This document shows positions 22,606 through 34,545 of a stretch of DNA of 64,000 nucleotides, piece by piece. The notes beneath the pieces are model-generated. The model ran no database searches. It saw only the letters and a list, made by a program, of their open reading frames with translations, and was not told where the DNA came from. Made by a program: the position numbers and the translations under genes. How positions within the stretch are numbered: position 1 is the stretch's first letter; every line of letters starts with the position of its first letter. The stretch covers positions 8,742,001 through 8,806,000 of the forward strand of contig CM075103.1 in assembly GCA_037576195.1 (NCBI GenBank), given 5' to 3'. This DNA comes from Phytoseiulus persimilis (taxonomy: Eukaryota > Arthropoda > Arachnida > Mesostigmata > Phytoseiidae).

Positions 22606-23679
22606 AAGAGGGGCACTGGACATCATCGTCAATTGACAAAAATGTCCCGAGATTTTGACTTGGTATTAGATCGGAATCCGTTTGGTCTCTTTGTTCGAAA
22701 TTGTCGTTCGCTCCAAATGATGATCCGTTTTCCTCCAAGCTTGCGCCTCCTGATGCGGTTCTCGGAGGCGGTCCCAGAGTCACTCGTCAGGGGCCGTCAG
22801 AATAATATCTGAGCGTAGTCTCACGAGGGTCGCGCGAAGTACTCAGTCTCTGAGACTGTTGAAGACTTGCTCTACAGTGGATTTTCGCACCACAACCTAT
22901 CGTTAGCCAACATTGCCGCAAGGAGGGGTGACGAGTATGAAAGGGAGAGTACGGTTTGCTCGGAATACCTGAATTTCGCCTTATTTCGATCACCGAAGCT
23001 CGGCCTGGCATTCACCTAAGACGCCTAGATTCCACCTAAAACGCCTGAATTTCACCTAAATTTCACCTAGGTTTGAGCGCCTAAAACGCCTAAATTCAGC
23101 ACCTGAACTTCCAAGCTCCAGTCATGAGGAGCAAGTCATCAGCCGCAATTCGATGATAAAAAAATGATGACAACGGCCACGGCGACGACGATATTGGAAT
23201 AGGAGTGTTAATAAAACGGGAATATGCGGTTGAGCTGTGATGCTGCAACGAAACCTTCAGCCAGAACTCCGACACAACGAGCCTGCGTGAATTCGAGAGG
23301 AGTCTGAGTGATTCGAGTCCATGAACATAGATCATCAAGTCTCCCGGTTGTTCCCCGGAATCGTCATTGCGCAAGCAGGGGCGCTCCTGATCTATCTGAG
23401 TCTTTGACACGGGAATCGTTATAAGAAGCGTTCTCCTCGGGATTATTATCCTGTGTACTTGAGCTCCATCGACACTGAATGGCCGACAATCGTCGGCGGG
23501 GATGGGGTAAGCATGAACAGAGGTGCAGCCGCACTGTCGAGCTATTCCGGTGTCGAAGTGCTCGTCGTCCGGGTTCGAGATTAGCTTCTTCTGCGGAGTC
23601 TTCCTGTCATTGCCTTCACAGACTGCGCCGTGATTCCGTTGAAGCCTTGGGTCCTTCTCGCTCGCCTCGACGGTCACCG

Positions 23680-24205
23680 CCGCGCTGCACGCGGCCTACT
23701 CGGATGACCAGCCGGCCTTTTGCCGACTTGAATCGGCCTCGCTTCGCACGGTTGGACTGCGCTCCCTGGCATTGGGGCACTTTGGTCTCTCTTCATTGGG
23801 TCAGTTTTCAACATTCCTGAGACTATCTTTTCATTCGACTGATTAGTTGAAGTTATTATGGTCAGATGGACTCCGCAATCAACTCCTTAGAATCCGAATA
23901 CTATGGTCAGATCAATCCTGGAATCACTCCCGTAGAGCCCTGAAAGAATGGTCAGACTGACCCCCGAATCAGTTCCATAGCTTCAAGAAGGATGGTCCGA
24001 TCGACTCCAGAATCAACTCCACGGACCCCGGAGAGTATGGTCGGATCGACGCCGTAATCACCTGTTCAGATTCCGAAAAGATGGTCAGATCGACTCGGGA
24101 ATAACCTCCATAGACACCAAAAGCATGGTCTATGGCGACCGGAATCACTTTTTCAGACCCAGAAAAGTATGATCAGATTGGTGCCGGAATCACCTCTGTA
24201 TATTA
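23680..24205 (+). repeat. Leader plus diverged 45-bp-type repeats, second copy
   Basis: Counterpart of 14395-14935, with point changes and small indels. It is followed by a shorter version of the GTTCGTTATCTGCC array at 24268-24512. Confidence 0.7.
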
Positions 24206-24816
24206 CAGAAAGGGTGCGAACGAACTGACAGCCGAAGCCGATAATATATAGTTAGAATCCGCCGGGTTCGTTATCTGGCAGGTTCGTTATCTGCCTGGCT
24301 CGTCCTCTGGTAAGTTCGTTAACTGCCAAGATTATTGTTAGCCATAGATTAAGAATATTTAGAGTATAAGAGTTTAGTATGCCAAGATTAAGATTGCCAA
24401 GTTATCTGATGAGTTCGTTTTCTGCTGTGCTCGTTATCTGCCAAGTCCGTTCTCTGTCAGGTTCCATATGCGGAAAGTTCGTTATCTGATAAGGTCTTTA
24501 TCTGCAGAATCTCAGGCGCCCATGCCGGCCGGCTTCACGGTGAGATTTTCGAATGAAAGAGAGTGAGAGCTATCAAGCGAAATAGAATCAGTGGAAGCAT
24601 CCCGGCGCTGGACCGCGAGATTCATGATGTTTTACTTCACTACGAATATGCCGCCCCTGATTCTCTTCTGCTACGAGCAATCAGGTCAGCGATTCCCACG
24701 CTAACCAGTTTCGATTGTTCTTCCGAGGGCGATGCGCACGTACCTTCCTCAGTAAACCTTATTTTGTAGGTAGCTCGTCTCTAACTGCATCCGGGTCAAA
24801 CGACAGAGGGTATAAC

Positions 24817-25964
24817 TAGGCGGTTATTTAACCGCGGTTAATAACCGCAATAACCGCAAATATTCCGCGGTTTTTGACCGCAATAACGCTGAGCGAATTG
24901 CGTTATAACCGCATTTAACCGCAATTTCCCGAAACGTATGATTTTCTAAGAAGGCGTCGTGTCTGATGAGCGTACTCTGGCTGGGGATATGGAATTGGAC
25001 GCCAGGAATTGAAGATAAATGAATCGGGTCTGGAACTGTGGCATCTTGTGTGACGAGCCCCGTTAAGCGAAGTTCGCACACGCTTCCGAAAGCCGGACCC
25101 GGCTAGCAATCATACCTGGACTTATCACTCATCAGGTGCAGCCTCTCCATGTCCCCATGAGCTCTACGCATCTGGTAGGATCAAGAAACACAGCACAGCG
25201 GAAGTAGCTATCGTGTGGGTCGATAGAAGAATCGCGATGAAGTCTTACAAGAAAACCGGGACCTCTCATGCACTGGTCGGAACCGAGAACATACGCCCTT
25301 TCTGAAGACCGCAACAATGCTATCGAAGCCAGGAGCAGTATTTGGAGTCAGACAAAAATTGGAAGCAGCTCAGAAGACGACCTCGAGGATTCCCAATAGA
25401 AAACAACTAGAGAATCAGGACGTTGAATTTACGTGAGTCATCCCAACTCAACAAAGAAGCATGCCTTTGGGCACTCTTTGCTCGTAAAAACGTGCAGAAA
25501 TCGGCGCCAGTCCCACATTTCAGAGTTTGCAACACTTCCTCAGCGGATCGTGAGGAGTTGTAACAAACGAGTCTTTATGAGACGTGTTTTGAGATGTCGT
25601 TGTATCCGTTTATAATGGAACCTTCTTTCTCATGGAAGAGGAGAAGCTTCCTGGAAATCATACAAAGTTTTCTCTCATGTGGAAACTTTTCCCTGGGGAG
25701 GATATGGAGGAGTTGTGGTATCTCTCCTCCGTCTTCGGCTATGACTCGTTTCAATATTATCAGGCGTGAAAACGATGGTATCGGTGGAGGATCTGTTCGG
25801 GATCATGTCTCCGGGCACTCTCCCAAATAACCGCGGTTATTTGCGGTTATAACCGCGGCTTTCGGTCCTAATTTTGCGGTTAACCGCCATTGCGGTAATT
25901 GATTTGCGGTTATCGGTTAACCGTAACCGCGGATATTTAGAAATCCGGTTATTTGCAAAGCCTA
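24817..25964. mobile_element. Nonautonomous hAT element C (copy before gene copy 4)
   Basis: Flanked by GGTATAAC at 24809-24816 and 25965-25972. The right end is GCAAAGCCTA. The left end has lost several bases (TAGGCGGTTATT), so this copy would be unlikely to move. It is nearly the same as 15583-16739 and in the same position relative to the gene, so it was copied with the unit rather than inserted twice. Confidence 0.85.
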
Positions 25965-25989
25965 GGTATAACCCACTCACTCTCCCACT

Positions 25990-26045
25990 AACACCCCATA
26001 TAAGCATCCTCCACACCGGAATAAACTACTCTTCACCTGTACGCC
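25990..26045 (+). promoter_or_regulatory. TATA promoter of gene copy 4
   Basis: TATAAG lies at 25999-26004, followed by the shared leader and the donor at 26192/26193. The leader has lost a few bases near 26176. The intron is 26193-26363. Confidence 0.55.
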
Positions 26046-26427
26046 GATCGATCTTCTCATTGTTGCCGTATCAGCGTCCGCGAGTTGAAACTGCCTGTGC
26101 ACGGAGCCGTCTAGTTGGTGTGGCACTGAAGACGAATTTCCTCTTCAACACGTCAGCAGTACCTTTGTTTGTTTCGGAAACGCGGATCTTCGGTAAGTTC
26201 AACAGTATAGTACGCAGTGAACAGTCATTTCTTTATGTTCGTCCCATCGTCTCCAAAGCACCGAATTCCTCATGATATCAGCAGCCGACAGTGATAAGTT
26301 CGTCATCCTCGTAACGGATCAAACAGACTTCGATACACCTCCTTTCACCTTCTTTCCTTTCAGGCTTCCTGATCGCTTGTTGGGAGATCTCCCTCTGTTC
26401 GTTCTTCTAGACCCAAATCAAGGCCAC

Positions 26428-27770
26428 ATGGCGGAGGTTCAAAACCAAGATGCGACGAAGCGAAGTGTTGAACACTCGGTTGAGGGAGATCCGGCCGAAT
26501 TCCGCGCCGAATCCCCGGACGACAGTCCCTCCGAAGATGAGTGCAGAGTATCAAAATATCTCTTCATCGATAAGTTGTTGAGATTCGTAACGGAATACTG
26601 CACGAGAATCGAACATTCGGGCTGCCTCGAGGCATGGACTTTCTTCCGCAGCATGGACGATCCCAACATGGTTTGCTCCGAAGAGTGCCCGGACGTGAAA
26701 GTCAGCCGAATGTTGGCTCTTCACGAAGAACTCACACTCGTGTATCTCTCCAAGTCCGTCGAGTCATTTCCCGAAGAAGTGGCTTCAACGTTCGAGCTCC
26801 TCGAGGCGTCTCGGTTCGAAAGACTAAACCCGAGGAATCGCTTGGCCAGCTGCTCACGGCTGGAGTATTTCCGGATGGGTCAGAGCATACGGAACAAGCA
26901 GGGAATCTCACGCAGAAATTCCGCTAAGCAATGTTTCGACTCAATCGAAGACATCACGAAACTGGAGGAAGCACTTGCGGAGGATGAGCCGGTGGAATTC
27001 ATGCTCCAGTGCGTTGCTCTGTCGGAGGATGTATCGATTGACAGCATGTACGAATGCACAAATACTCACCGGCAGCTGGCATCGTTCCATCGGGAAATTT
27101 CCCGCATGGGCAGGGTCTGCCAACGCTGCGAATACGCATATGCTGGACACTTCGAAAATCTGAGTTACGGCGATGAGAACATACCCACGTGGTCTGAGCT
27201 AGAATCGTACCTAAATCTACCGTTCCCATTATTCTCACCTGAAATTGGACATCTATTTCGCGTTGATGTCCCTCGCGAGAAGCTCGACGAGGCTCTCAAT
27301 ATAGTTTTAAACCACCTTGTGCAATGCTTCCGTCCGCTGACGCGTCGACAACTCCTCGGGGCTTACCCTTAGTCGCAAGACATCTTGCCAAGGTATGTGA
27401 ATGCAGTTGTCAACGGGTTGCTGCTGCTCCTCGAAAGAGGCGCCAACTTGATGTTCAGTGCGCCGCACGAATCAGTTCAAAGTCATCAGTCGTCTCTTGG
27501 GGCGCTCGTCGAGCTGCAGGAGCTAGCCCCTCTTTCCCGATGGCGGAGCTAGCGCCCTATATCTGTTGCCCGCTGATTTGGAAGGGAAACCGACTTGAAT
27601 TCGCTTCTTTCCGACCGGCTCCGCTCTCGTGCCTCGCCGCCCGAAAGGTCCCTATTTCGACACCGTCTTCGAGAGTCCCGAAAAGACTGCGCTCTTGGCT
27701 CAAACTGCATCAGATTCTGCAAGGGCAGGTCGGATATCACAGAACTGCAGCTTGCAGTGATTGGAGGTAG
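26428..27770 (+). pseudogene. Tandem family gene, copy 4 (disrupted)
   Basis: The start context is intact, but an in-frame TAG at 27370-27372 replaces the Glu codon of the other copies and ends the frame at 314 codons. A 1-base deletion near 27525 then shifts the frame relative to copies 1-3. The unit's sequence similarity stops at about 28050. The copy may still be transcribed because the promoter and intron sites are kept. Confidence 0.8.
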
Positions 27771-28431
27771 GATCCTGTGTGAGTCGTATCCTTTGGATGA
27801 TCTCGACCCACGAGATGCGCTGCTTCTTAAGAACAAAGCTGCGTCGGGATCACCGAATTCCGCGAGATGAACGTTGACGGAAGCTTCGATGAGTTGTTCC
27901 GATTCCGGGGGACTACAAGCCTGTCGGATGTGAAGAAGTACATAATCAAATGAAAAGAACTCAATGATGCAATGTCGAATTCTGAATACGAGCCTCGATT
28001 TGTTCGAGAAAGAACCTTCACGAATATTAGTAAACCTCATTCCTCTGTGAATAGCGCAAAGAAAGCGAGGAGAAGAAGAAGCGGCTTAATTTTCATCTTC
28101 TCGTGAACTTCCCCCAGTTCATTGTTCGGTAGAATACGTCATCGGATTTTGCATGTACACTCCAGGAAACGCTTTTAGAATCACTCGACTTTTCTGTATT
28201 GTTCCAACAATCGTTGGGAGCTCTCGTCTGTTATTTCGCATGCCAGAGACTATGATATAGAGGAGAAATTTCGAGGATGGCAGACGGAATTCTGAGAGCC
28301 TATGAGAAAGAAGAAGTACGATTCCCGGTTTCTGCCCGGAAATGCTTTTAGAATCACTGATAGAATCAGCAGTTTTATGGCTATGGAGACAACGAAGTTG
28401 GGTGTGAGTTCCCACCTGTTAATGGATTCAG

Positions 28432-30384
28432 GTGCCAAATAGTGCAATGAAGACCCGACAACATCTGCGTCAAGCGAATCCCAGAAGGAGAGCAAGCGGC
28501 AAACGAGCGTTCAACAGCAGGCTCACAGCAACCGTTGGACAGAGTCAGGATGACGAGGAGGTTCGACCGCCAGATGCTTCAGAAGAGCGTGTTGATGGGA
28601 CAACACTGAGAAAAATGAAACTGTTCCGAAGCGACACAACCTCCGCATGCCCACGGAGTGGAGGAAATTTTATGAACTCCGACTTGAGCGATGAACTTTC
28701 TGTGGAAGATCCGGAATACCTAATTGTGCACAAGAGTTTTTGGCGGAACTTCATTGGAAGAGCACTCTGTGGAAACTGTAAGAAGGGCTCCTTGTCAGCG
28801 ACACGCGACAACTCTTTCGGATTCGCAGCAAAGATGAACTTGGTTTGCGAGATTTGTGGAGTGATCTCAGCAGCCTACACGAGTCTTCGAATGAACGAGG
28901 AGGCGGGTGCTCGACGTCCTTTCGATTGCAACCGAAAAATGGTTGAAACCTTCCTGGATATCGGAGCAGGTACATCCATTCTCCACTCGCGATCCCGAGA
29001 GTTTACTGAGAAGATGACTCAAATATTGAATGATTGAAATCCCCGGGAGCGCGTCAGCTGGGCCGCGGCGTCAAGTGGGCTTCGCCGTCAACTGGGCCTC
29101 GCCGTCGACTTCCGAGCGGACCGGCAGGCAGCGGACTTGAAGCGGTTTGGGAGATTGGTTGAGGTTAGGTTAGGGCTCGGGCGAGCGAGCGGAGCGATGC
29201 GAGCAGATCGACAGCCAGCGCACTCGAAATCGTGGGGGGGAATCCGATGAGATCAGGTTAAGGCCCCTGTTGACCCCGTGGCCCGGTTGACGCCATGGCC
29301 CAGTTGACGGCGGCGCCCAGTTGACGCCGGGGCCCAGTTGACGGGCACCCGAAATCCTTTGTTTGTGGCAGGCAGTAGTGGTCTGCAACGTTTTGGAGCA
29401 AATTGGCACGAATGTATTGAGTGAGAGTGGCTACCTGAAGCATCTGAGGGCTATCGGTAAAGAATGTCAGCGGTGAGGGATCAATTCACTAATCAGAGTG
29501 CTTGCATTCTCGTTCCGGATCATGTTGGTTTCTGCTTTCCAGCTTCCAAGAAGAAGTTTTGAAAGAAGCAGCTCGAATAGTAAGAGGTGCACACAAAAAG
29601 CTTCAACCGGAGACGGAGTCGCAAGATATCATCGACATTGCAGTCTCGTTCGATGGCTCTTGGCCTAACCGAGGTCACTCTTCTGATACAGGTTTTGCGG
29701 CAGTGATCGATCTTATCACGGGGATCGTTCTCGATTTCGTGGTTCTGACAAAGCATTGTCATAGTCGCGTAGCTCGTTCGTCGGCCATGGATGCCGACGC
29801 CTTCAGGGCCTGGCTCGATCGCGACGCGGGGGTTCCCGACGGCGACAAGAGTTGACGAGCACCCCCGACACGACAATTGCCTGTATGGAAAGGAGAGTTG
29901 GTGTTTTTACAATAGGGCGGCAGCGAACGCGGAGACGCCGAGAACCCACGCATCGAGTGCAGTGGTCATTAATGATCTTGTGTTCTCGAAAGTCAAACCG
30001 ATATACGAAAGATTGAGCTCGGACCAGCTTTTAGAGAGGTGCAAACGTCAGTCTACTCAAAATGCTAACGAATCGCTCCACAGTGTCTTGTGGACTTAGT
30101 GTCCCAAAAGACTCCATTTATCTAGATGGAGGTACGAGATAACTGCTCCGAGAGCCGTGGGGGAATTCAATATGGGTCTGAGAACAACACTCGAGATGAA
30201 AGAAAATTGTTTGAGAAGAAATATTTCAGCATGCTCCAGGGAGTTAGCGAACATGCTTGACGAGAAACGAGTGAAGAATAGTCAGGCCCAAAAGAGCAGA
30301 ACCAAGCGTCGCGCCGCTAAGCGTTCAATGAAGAGGCTCACGGGCAGCGATAAAGCAAGCTACAATCCCGGAGGTTTCGTGTAG
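28432..30384 (+). pseudogene. Mutator-like transposase domain gene, broken
   Basis: Pieces in order fit the arthropod Mutator-like transposase domain. 28432-29037 has LCGNCKKGSLS and a paired CEICG. 29502-29855 has VSFDGSWPNRGHSS, the conserved F-D-G-(S/T)-W-x-x-R-G-H block. 29865-30099 has ESWCFYNRA and TQNANESLHS. 30157-30384 has GEFNMGL and a basic tail. Part of the central catalytic region between the HCHSR block and the DEHPRHDNC block is missing, and a repeat-rich insert splits the gene at 29040-29410. Not functional. I saw no convincing terminal repeats. Confidence 0.75.
29040..29410. repeat. Insert in the Mutator-like gene, with inverted motif clusters
   Basis: The left part repeats GTCAACTGGGC-type motifs (29070-29110) and the right part repeats their reverse, GCCCAGTTGACG (29278-29345), giving a loose inverted arrangement. 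The centre contains GCGAGCGAGCGGAGCGATGC, also found in the 66-bp array near 49.33 kb. Motifs close to TTAGG occur at 29163-29173. Likely a small mobile or satellite-derived element. Confidence 0.5.
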
Positions 30385-32093
30385 ATCACTGTGATCAAGC
30401 ATTGTGAATGGTTCGAGATCGATTGGACACAGTGATTCAACCTCAATTTTGAGAATAAAAACACCGTCGAACGGAGGCGACTCTGCTCTCGAGAGATGAT
30501 CTGTTTCCATTCCTCCGTATGAAGCTCACGGTGATTTTCGGTTCGGCGGCCTCCACACGAACGGCGCGGAGAACAGGTCACCAGCTTGCCAGCTGGAGGG
30601 GTGATTCTAGAACCAATCTGACCATACTTTTAAAAACGTGGAGGGGTGATTCTAGAACCAATCTGACCATACTTTTCAAAACGTGGAGGGGTGATTCTAG
30701 AACCAATCTGAGCATTACTTTCGTACTCTGGAGGGGTGATTCCGGGACCAATCTGACCATTACTTTCCAACTCTGGAGGGGTGATTCCGAGACCAATCTG
30801 ACCATTACTTTTTAATTCTGGAGAGGTGGTTCCGGGACCAATCTAACCATGCTTTTTCAAGTCTGGAGAGGTGATTCCGGGACCAATCTGACCATTACTT
30901 TCCAACTCTGGAGGGGTGATTCCGGGACCAATCTGACCATTACTTTTTAATTCTGGAGGGGTGGTTCCGGGACCAATCTGACCATGCTTTTTCAAGTCTG
31001 GAGAGGTGATTCCGGGACCAATCTGACCATTACTTTCCAACTCTGGAGGGGTGATTCCGGGACCAATCTGACCATTACTTTCCAACTCTGGAGAGGTGAT
31101 TCCGAGACCAATCTGACCATTACTTTCCAACTCTGGAGGGGTGATTCCGAGACCAATCTGAGCATTACTTCCCAACTCTGGAGGGGTGATTCCGATACCA
31201 ATCTGAGCATTACTTTCCAACTCTGGAGGGGTGATTCCGAGACCAATCTGAGCATTACTTTCCAACTCTGGAGGGGTGATTCCGAGACCAATCTGAGCAT
31301 TACTTCCCAACTCTGGAGGGGTGATTCCGATACCAATCTGAGCATTACTTTCCAACTCTGGAGGGGTGATTCCGAGACCAATCTGAGCATTACTTCCCAA
31401 CTCTGGAGGGGTGATTCCGATACCAATCTGAGCATTACTTTCCAACTCTGGAGAGTGATTCCGAGACCAATCTGAGCATTACTTTCCAACTCTGGAGGGG
31501 TGATTCCGGGACCAATCTGACCATTACTTTCCAACTCTGGAGGGGTGACTCCGGGACCAATCTGACCATTACTTCCCAACTCTGGAGGGGTGATTCCGGG
31601 ACCAATCTGACCATTACTTTCCAACTCTGGAGGGGTGACTCCGGGACCAATCTGACCATTACTTCCCAACTCTGGAGGGGTGATTCCGGGACCAATCTGA
31701 CCATTACTTCCCAACTCTGGAGGGGTGATTCCGGGACCAATCTGAGCATTACTTCCCAACTCTGGAGGGGTGGTTCCGGGACCAATCTTACCATGCTTTT
31801 TCAAGTCTGGAGAGGTGATTCCGGGACCAGTCTGACCATTACTTTCCAACTCTGAAGGGGTGATTCCGGGACCAATCTGACCATTACTTTCCAACTCTGG
31901 AGGGGTGATTCCGGGACCAATCTGACCATTACTTTCCAACTCTGGAGAGGTGATTCCGAGACCAATCTGACCATTACTTTCCAACTCTGGAGGGGTGATT
32001 CCGGGACCAATCTGACCATTACTTTCCAACTCTGGAGGGGTGATTCCGAGACCAATCTGACCATTACTTTCCAACTCTGGAGGGGTGATTCCG

Positions 32094-32409
32094 TGTTGAG
32101 AAATATCGTTACACTTCAGTATCTGAAACATGTCTCAACTACTCACACCCGTAGCGAGGAGAAGGACAAGCCGTGTGCGTGATTACGCCACGGGATTGCA
32201 GCACCGGGCTTAGACACTTAGCTTTGGCCGCGGTCAGCTCACGCTTTCCCGCCAAGTATAAATACTGCAATAAAGAAGCTTCGCTCTAGAGGAGCTACGC
32301 ATTCCCTAACCGGAACTCTGTCTGTTTATTTCGTGCCGTGATCTTCCAGCTTCCAGAGAACTTCCAGATCGGTGTCTACCGACTGACTTCAGGGAACGAA
32401 TATCCAACA
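32094..32409 (+). mobile_element. Solo LTR, Copia type
   Basis: This begins TGTTGAGAAATATCG and ends TATCCAACA, with TTCCG on both sides (32089-32093 and 32410-32414), a 5-bp target duplication. A TATA box (TATAAATA) starts at 32257 and AATAAA lies at 32269-32274. Start, end and the TTCCAGATCG...CCGACTGACT segment resemble the 3' LTR of the Copia element at 38.7-49.1 kb, so the two belong to related families. LTR-LTR recombination presumably removed the interior. Confidence 0.85.
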
Positions 32410-32713
32410 TTCCGGGACCGATCTGACCATTACTTTCCAACTCTGGAGGGGTGATTCCGATACCAATCTGAGCATTACTTCCCAACTCTGGAGGGGTGAT
32501 TCCGAGACCAATCTGAGCATTACTTCCCAACTCTGGAGGGGTGATTCCGATACCAATCCGAGCATTACTTTCCAACTCTGGAGGGGTGATTCCGAGACCA
32601 ATCTGAGCATTACTTCCCAACTCTGGAGGGGTGATTCCGATACCAATCTGAGCATTACTTTCCAACTCTGGAGGGGTGATTCCGAGACCAATCTGAGCAT
32701 TACTTCCCAACTC

Positions 32714-34545
32714 TTTTTTTTTTTTTTTTTTTTTTTTTTTCTGGCGGGAGGGGAAATCCCTTCGGATACAAGAGATAGGAGTTTCGTCCGTTACCCTAGT
32801 TATGAGGTGTGTCCTCTAAAACCCCTCCCTCCGCCCTTTTGGTGACTGGGCACTCAGGGCAAGCCCTGTATTGTATTACTTCCGGGTCACCAAGGGCCGT
32901 CCGCTTCGTCAGTCAGCTCTCGTCTCCCTTTTTTTTTTGTTTATCTATTCTCCGTTCTGTCTTGCGGCTAGGGTTCCCTACGGGACCTCAGGCATAGTTT
33001 GCCCGTTTAGTTCTGCGTTTCTTCGCATGAGCATGTTCTCCTTTTTTTTGAGTATACATCCTATTTTGCGTGAGATTAAATTCCACTTACCTTCATTTTG
33101 CAGCATCTTTTGGACCAGTTCTGGGACCGAGCCTCCTTCTAAGCCTCGTCTTGGCTGAGACAGCGCTTCGCAAGTGAAGACCGTATGATCCACATCGTCT
33201 TCTGCCCCTGAATCGCAAATGATGCACAGTGGGCTAGGAGCTTTCTTGAAGCGATGGAGGTACTTCTGGAAATCTCCGTGTCCTGTGAGGACTTGGGTTG
33301 TGTGGTACGTTAGTTCACCGAATTCCCGCTTGTACCAGCTTCGCAGATCCGATATGCTATCGTAGGTCGTTCTGCCGGTCAGCGAGCTGCTCCAAGATTG
33401 TTGCCACTTGTTGAGCGTCTCTTCGCGTATCTCTTCATCCTTTTTGTGGGCCTCCTCGTCACTTCCGGACTCATCGTCCCCATCTCGGATCTTGTCGCGC
33501 CTGTAGGTCTCCACTCTCTCCTGCGCTAGGAAGGGCCAGGGGATCGCGCGGGCCAGCACAAGCAACGCTGAAGTGGATACCGTGCGATAGGCTCTAGTGA
33601 TCCTTATCGCGGTGATTCTCTGCGCTCGTTCCAGAGCGTCTCTGTTCTTTTTGTATCGCAGCGCAGATGGACTCCAAATAGGGGCGGCATACAGTGCGAT
33701 GGATTGGGCCACTGTGGCCAAAATCCTCCTTTGGTCCTCAGATGCTCCATAGGTGCGCGGTAAAATCGTCGCTATGTCGGTTGCCGCTTTCGTGGCCTTA
33801 TTGACGACCATCTTGATGTGTTCAGTCCCCTTCAGGTCTGACTGTAATAGAACTCCCAAGTATTTCGCGGATCTGGCCACTTCTACTCTATGTCCTTCCA
33901 CTACCACTCTTGGGAGGCGGTCCTTTTTGCGTTTGATCAGCATCACGGCCTCCGTTTTCTCAGGCGCAAGGGCGAGGTGATTCGCTTTCATCCACCGTGA
34001 GATTATGTCAAGTGAGTCCTGTGTGATTTCTTCCAGTTCCTCAATTGATCTTGCCTTCGTTATGATCGCAAGGTCGTCAGCGTATGCGATAGTCACAGCT
34101 CCCCTTGGGAGTACCTCTCTCAAAACGTCGTCATAAGCCACATTCCACAAGGTCGGTCCTAACACCGAACCCTGCGGAACTCCCGCTGACATTCGATGGG
34201 TTCGACCTTTCTCGTCGACGATCCATCTATTTTGTAGGTAGCAGCTCAGTATTCTCCGGAGGTAAGGGGAGATCTGCCTCTTCTGCAGACTTTTCAGGAC
34301 TACCTCCCACTCCACCGAATTGAAGGCATTCCTGACATCCAGAAGGGTGATGAGGACACGGTCTCTCAGCTTCCGTGAGCGCTGCTTCTCGGCATCAACT
34401 ATTTGTGTAACCCTTTCCAGGGCAGACAGGGTGGATCTTCCTCTTCGAAAGCCAAACTGGTTTTCGGAGAGACGCCCGTCCTCTTCAAGCTCATCTTGTA
34501 GTCTCCTGTTTATGATGCTCTCCACTGCCTTGGCGGTTGTGTCCA
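32714..34545 (-). mobile_element. 5'-truncated R1-clade non-LTR retrotransposon
   Basis: The poly-A tail appears as a T run at 32714-32740. Flanking TACTTCCCAACTC occurs at 32701-32713 and 34546-34558, a 13-bp duplication of minisatellite sequence. The retained part starts inside the reverse transcriptase, as is usual for truncated non-LTR insertions. Confidence 0.9.
32978..34545 (-). CDS. R1-clade reverse transcriptase, C-terminal part of ORF2
   Basis: An open frame of about 520 codons that belongs to the element; the first residues of the longer open frame come from minisatellite sequence. Motifs in order: ENQFGFRRGRST, DVRNAFNSVEW, GVPQGSVLGPTLWN, the catalytic YADD, LAPEKTEAVM, AKYLGVLLQ, then the thumb region, and a C-terminal CCHC finger of the form CIICDSGAEDDVDHTVFTC. 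The endonuclease domain and first reverse-transcriptase motifs are missing. The absence of stops suggests a fairly recent insertion, but it cannot retrotranspose by itself. Confidence 0.9.

Larger units (their letters stand above)
19827..23120 (+). mobile_element. hAT element A, unit 2 copy (both ends present)
   Basis: The left end is TAGAGCTTGGGAGTTCAGG. The right end reads as TGGAGCTTGGAAGTTCAGG on the other strand. The flanks GTCTTGAG (19819-19826) and GTCATGAG (23121-23128) are an 8-bp duplication with one change. An unoccupied version of the site lies at about 5473-5490. Both ends carry CACCTAA/CGCCTAAA arrays. The transposase remnant is at 20238-21001. The segment 21332-22605 is not shared with unit 1. 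Confidence 0.85.
16748..23800 (+). repeat. Tandem segmental duplication, unit 2
   Basis: This matches unit 1 from the promoter onward, except for 21332-22605 and the right end of hAT A. Its upstream part (14005-16748) matches 23287-25973 before gene copy 4, with offsets of about 9220-9280 bp. Confidence 0.85.

Noticed and set aside
29161..29175. TTAGG-like motifs suggesting arthropod telomere repeats
   Set aside because: Only a few isolated copies occur here and near 49.4-49.8 kb, mixed with other sequence. A telomere or interstitial tract would show long perfect runs.
32257..32274. TATA box and AATAAA near 32.26 kb as a host gene promoter
   Set aside because: Both lie inside the solo LTR, where such signals belong to the retroelement.
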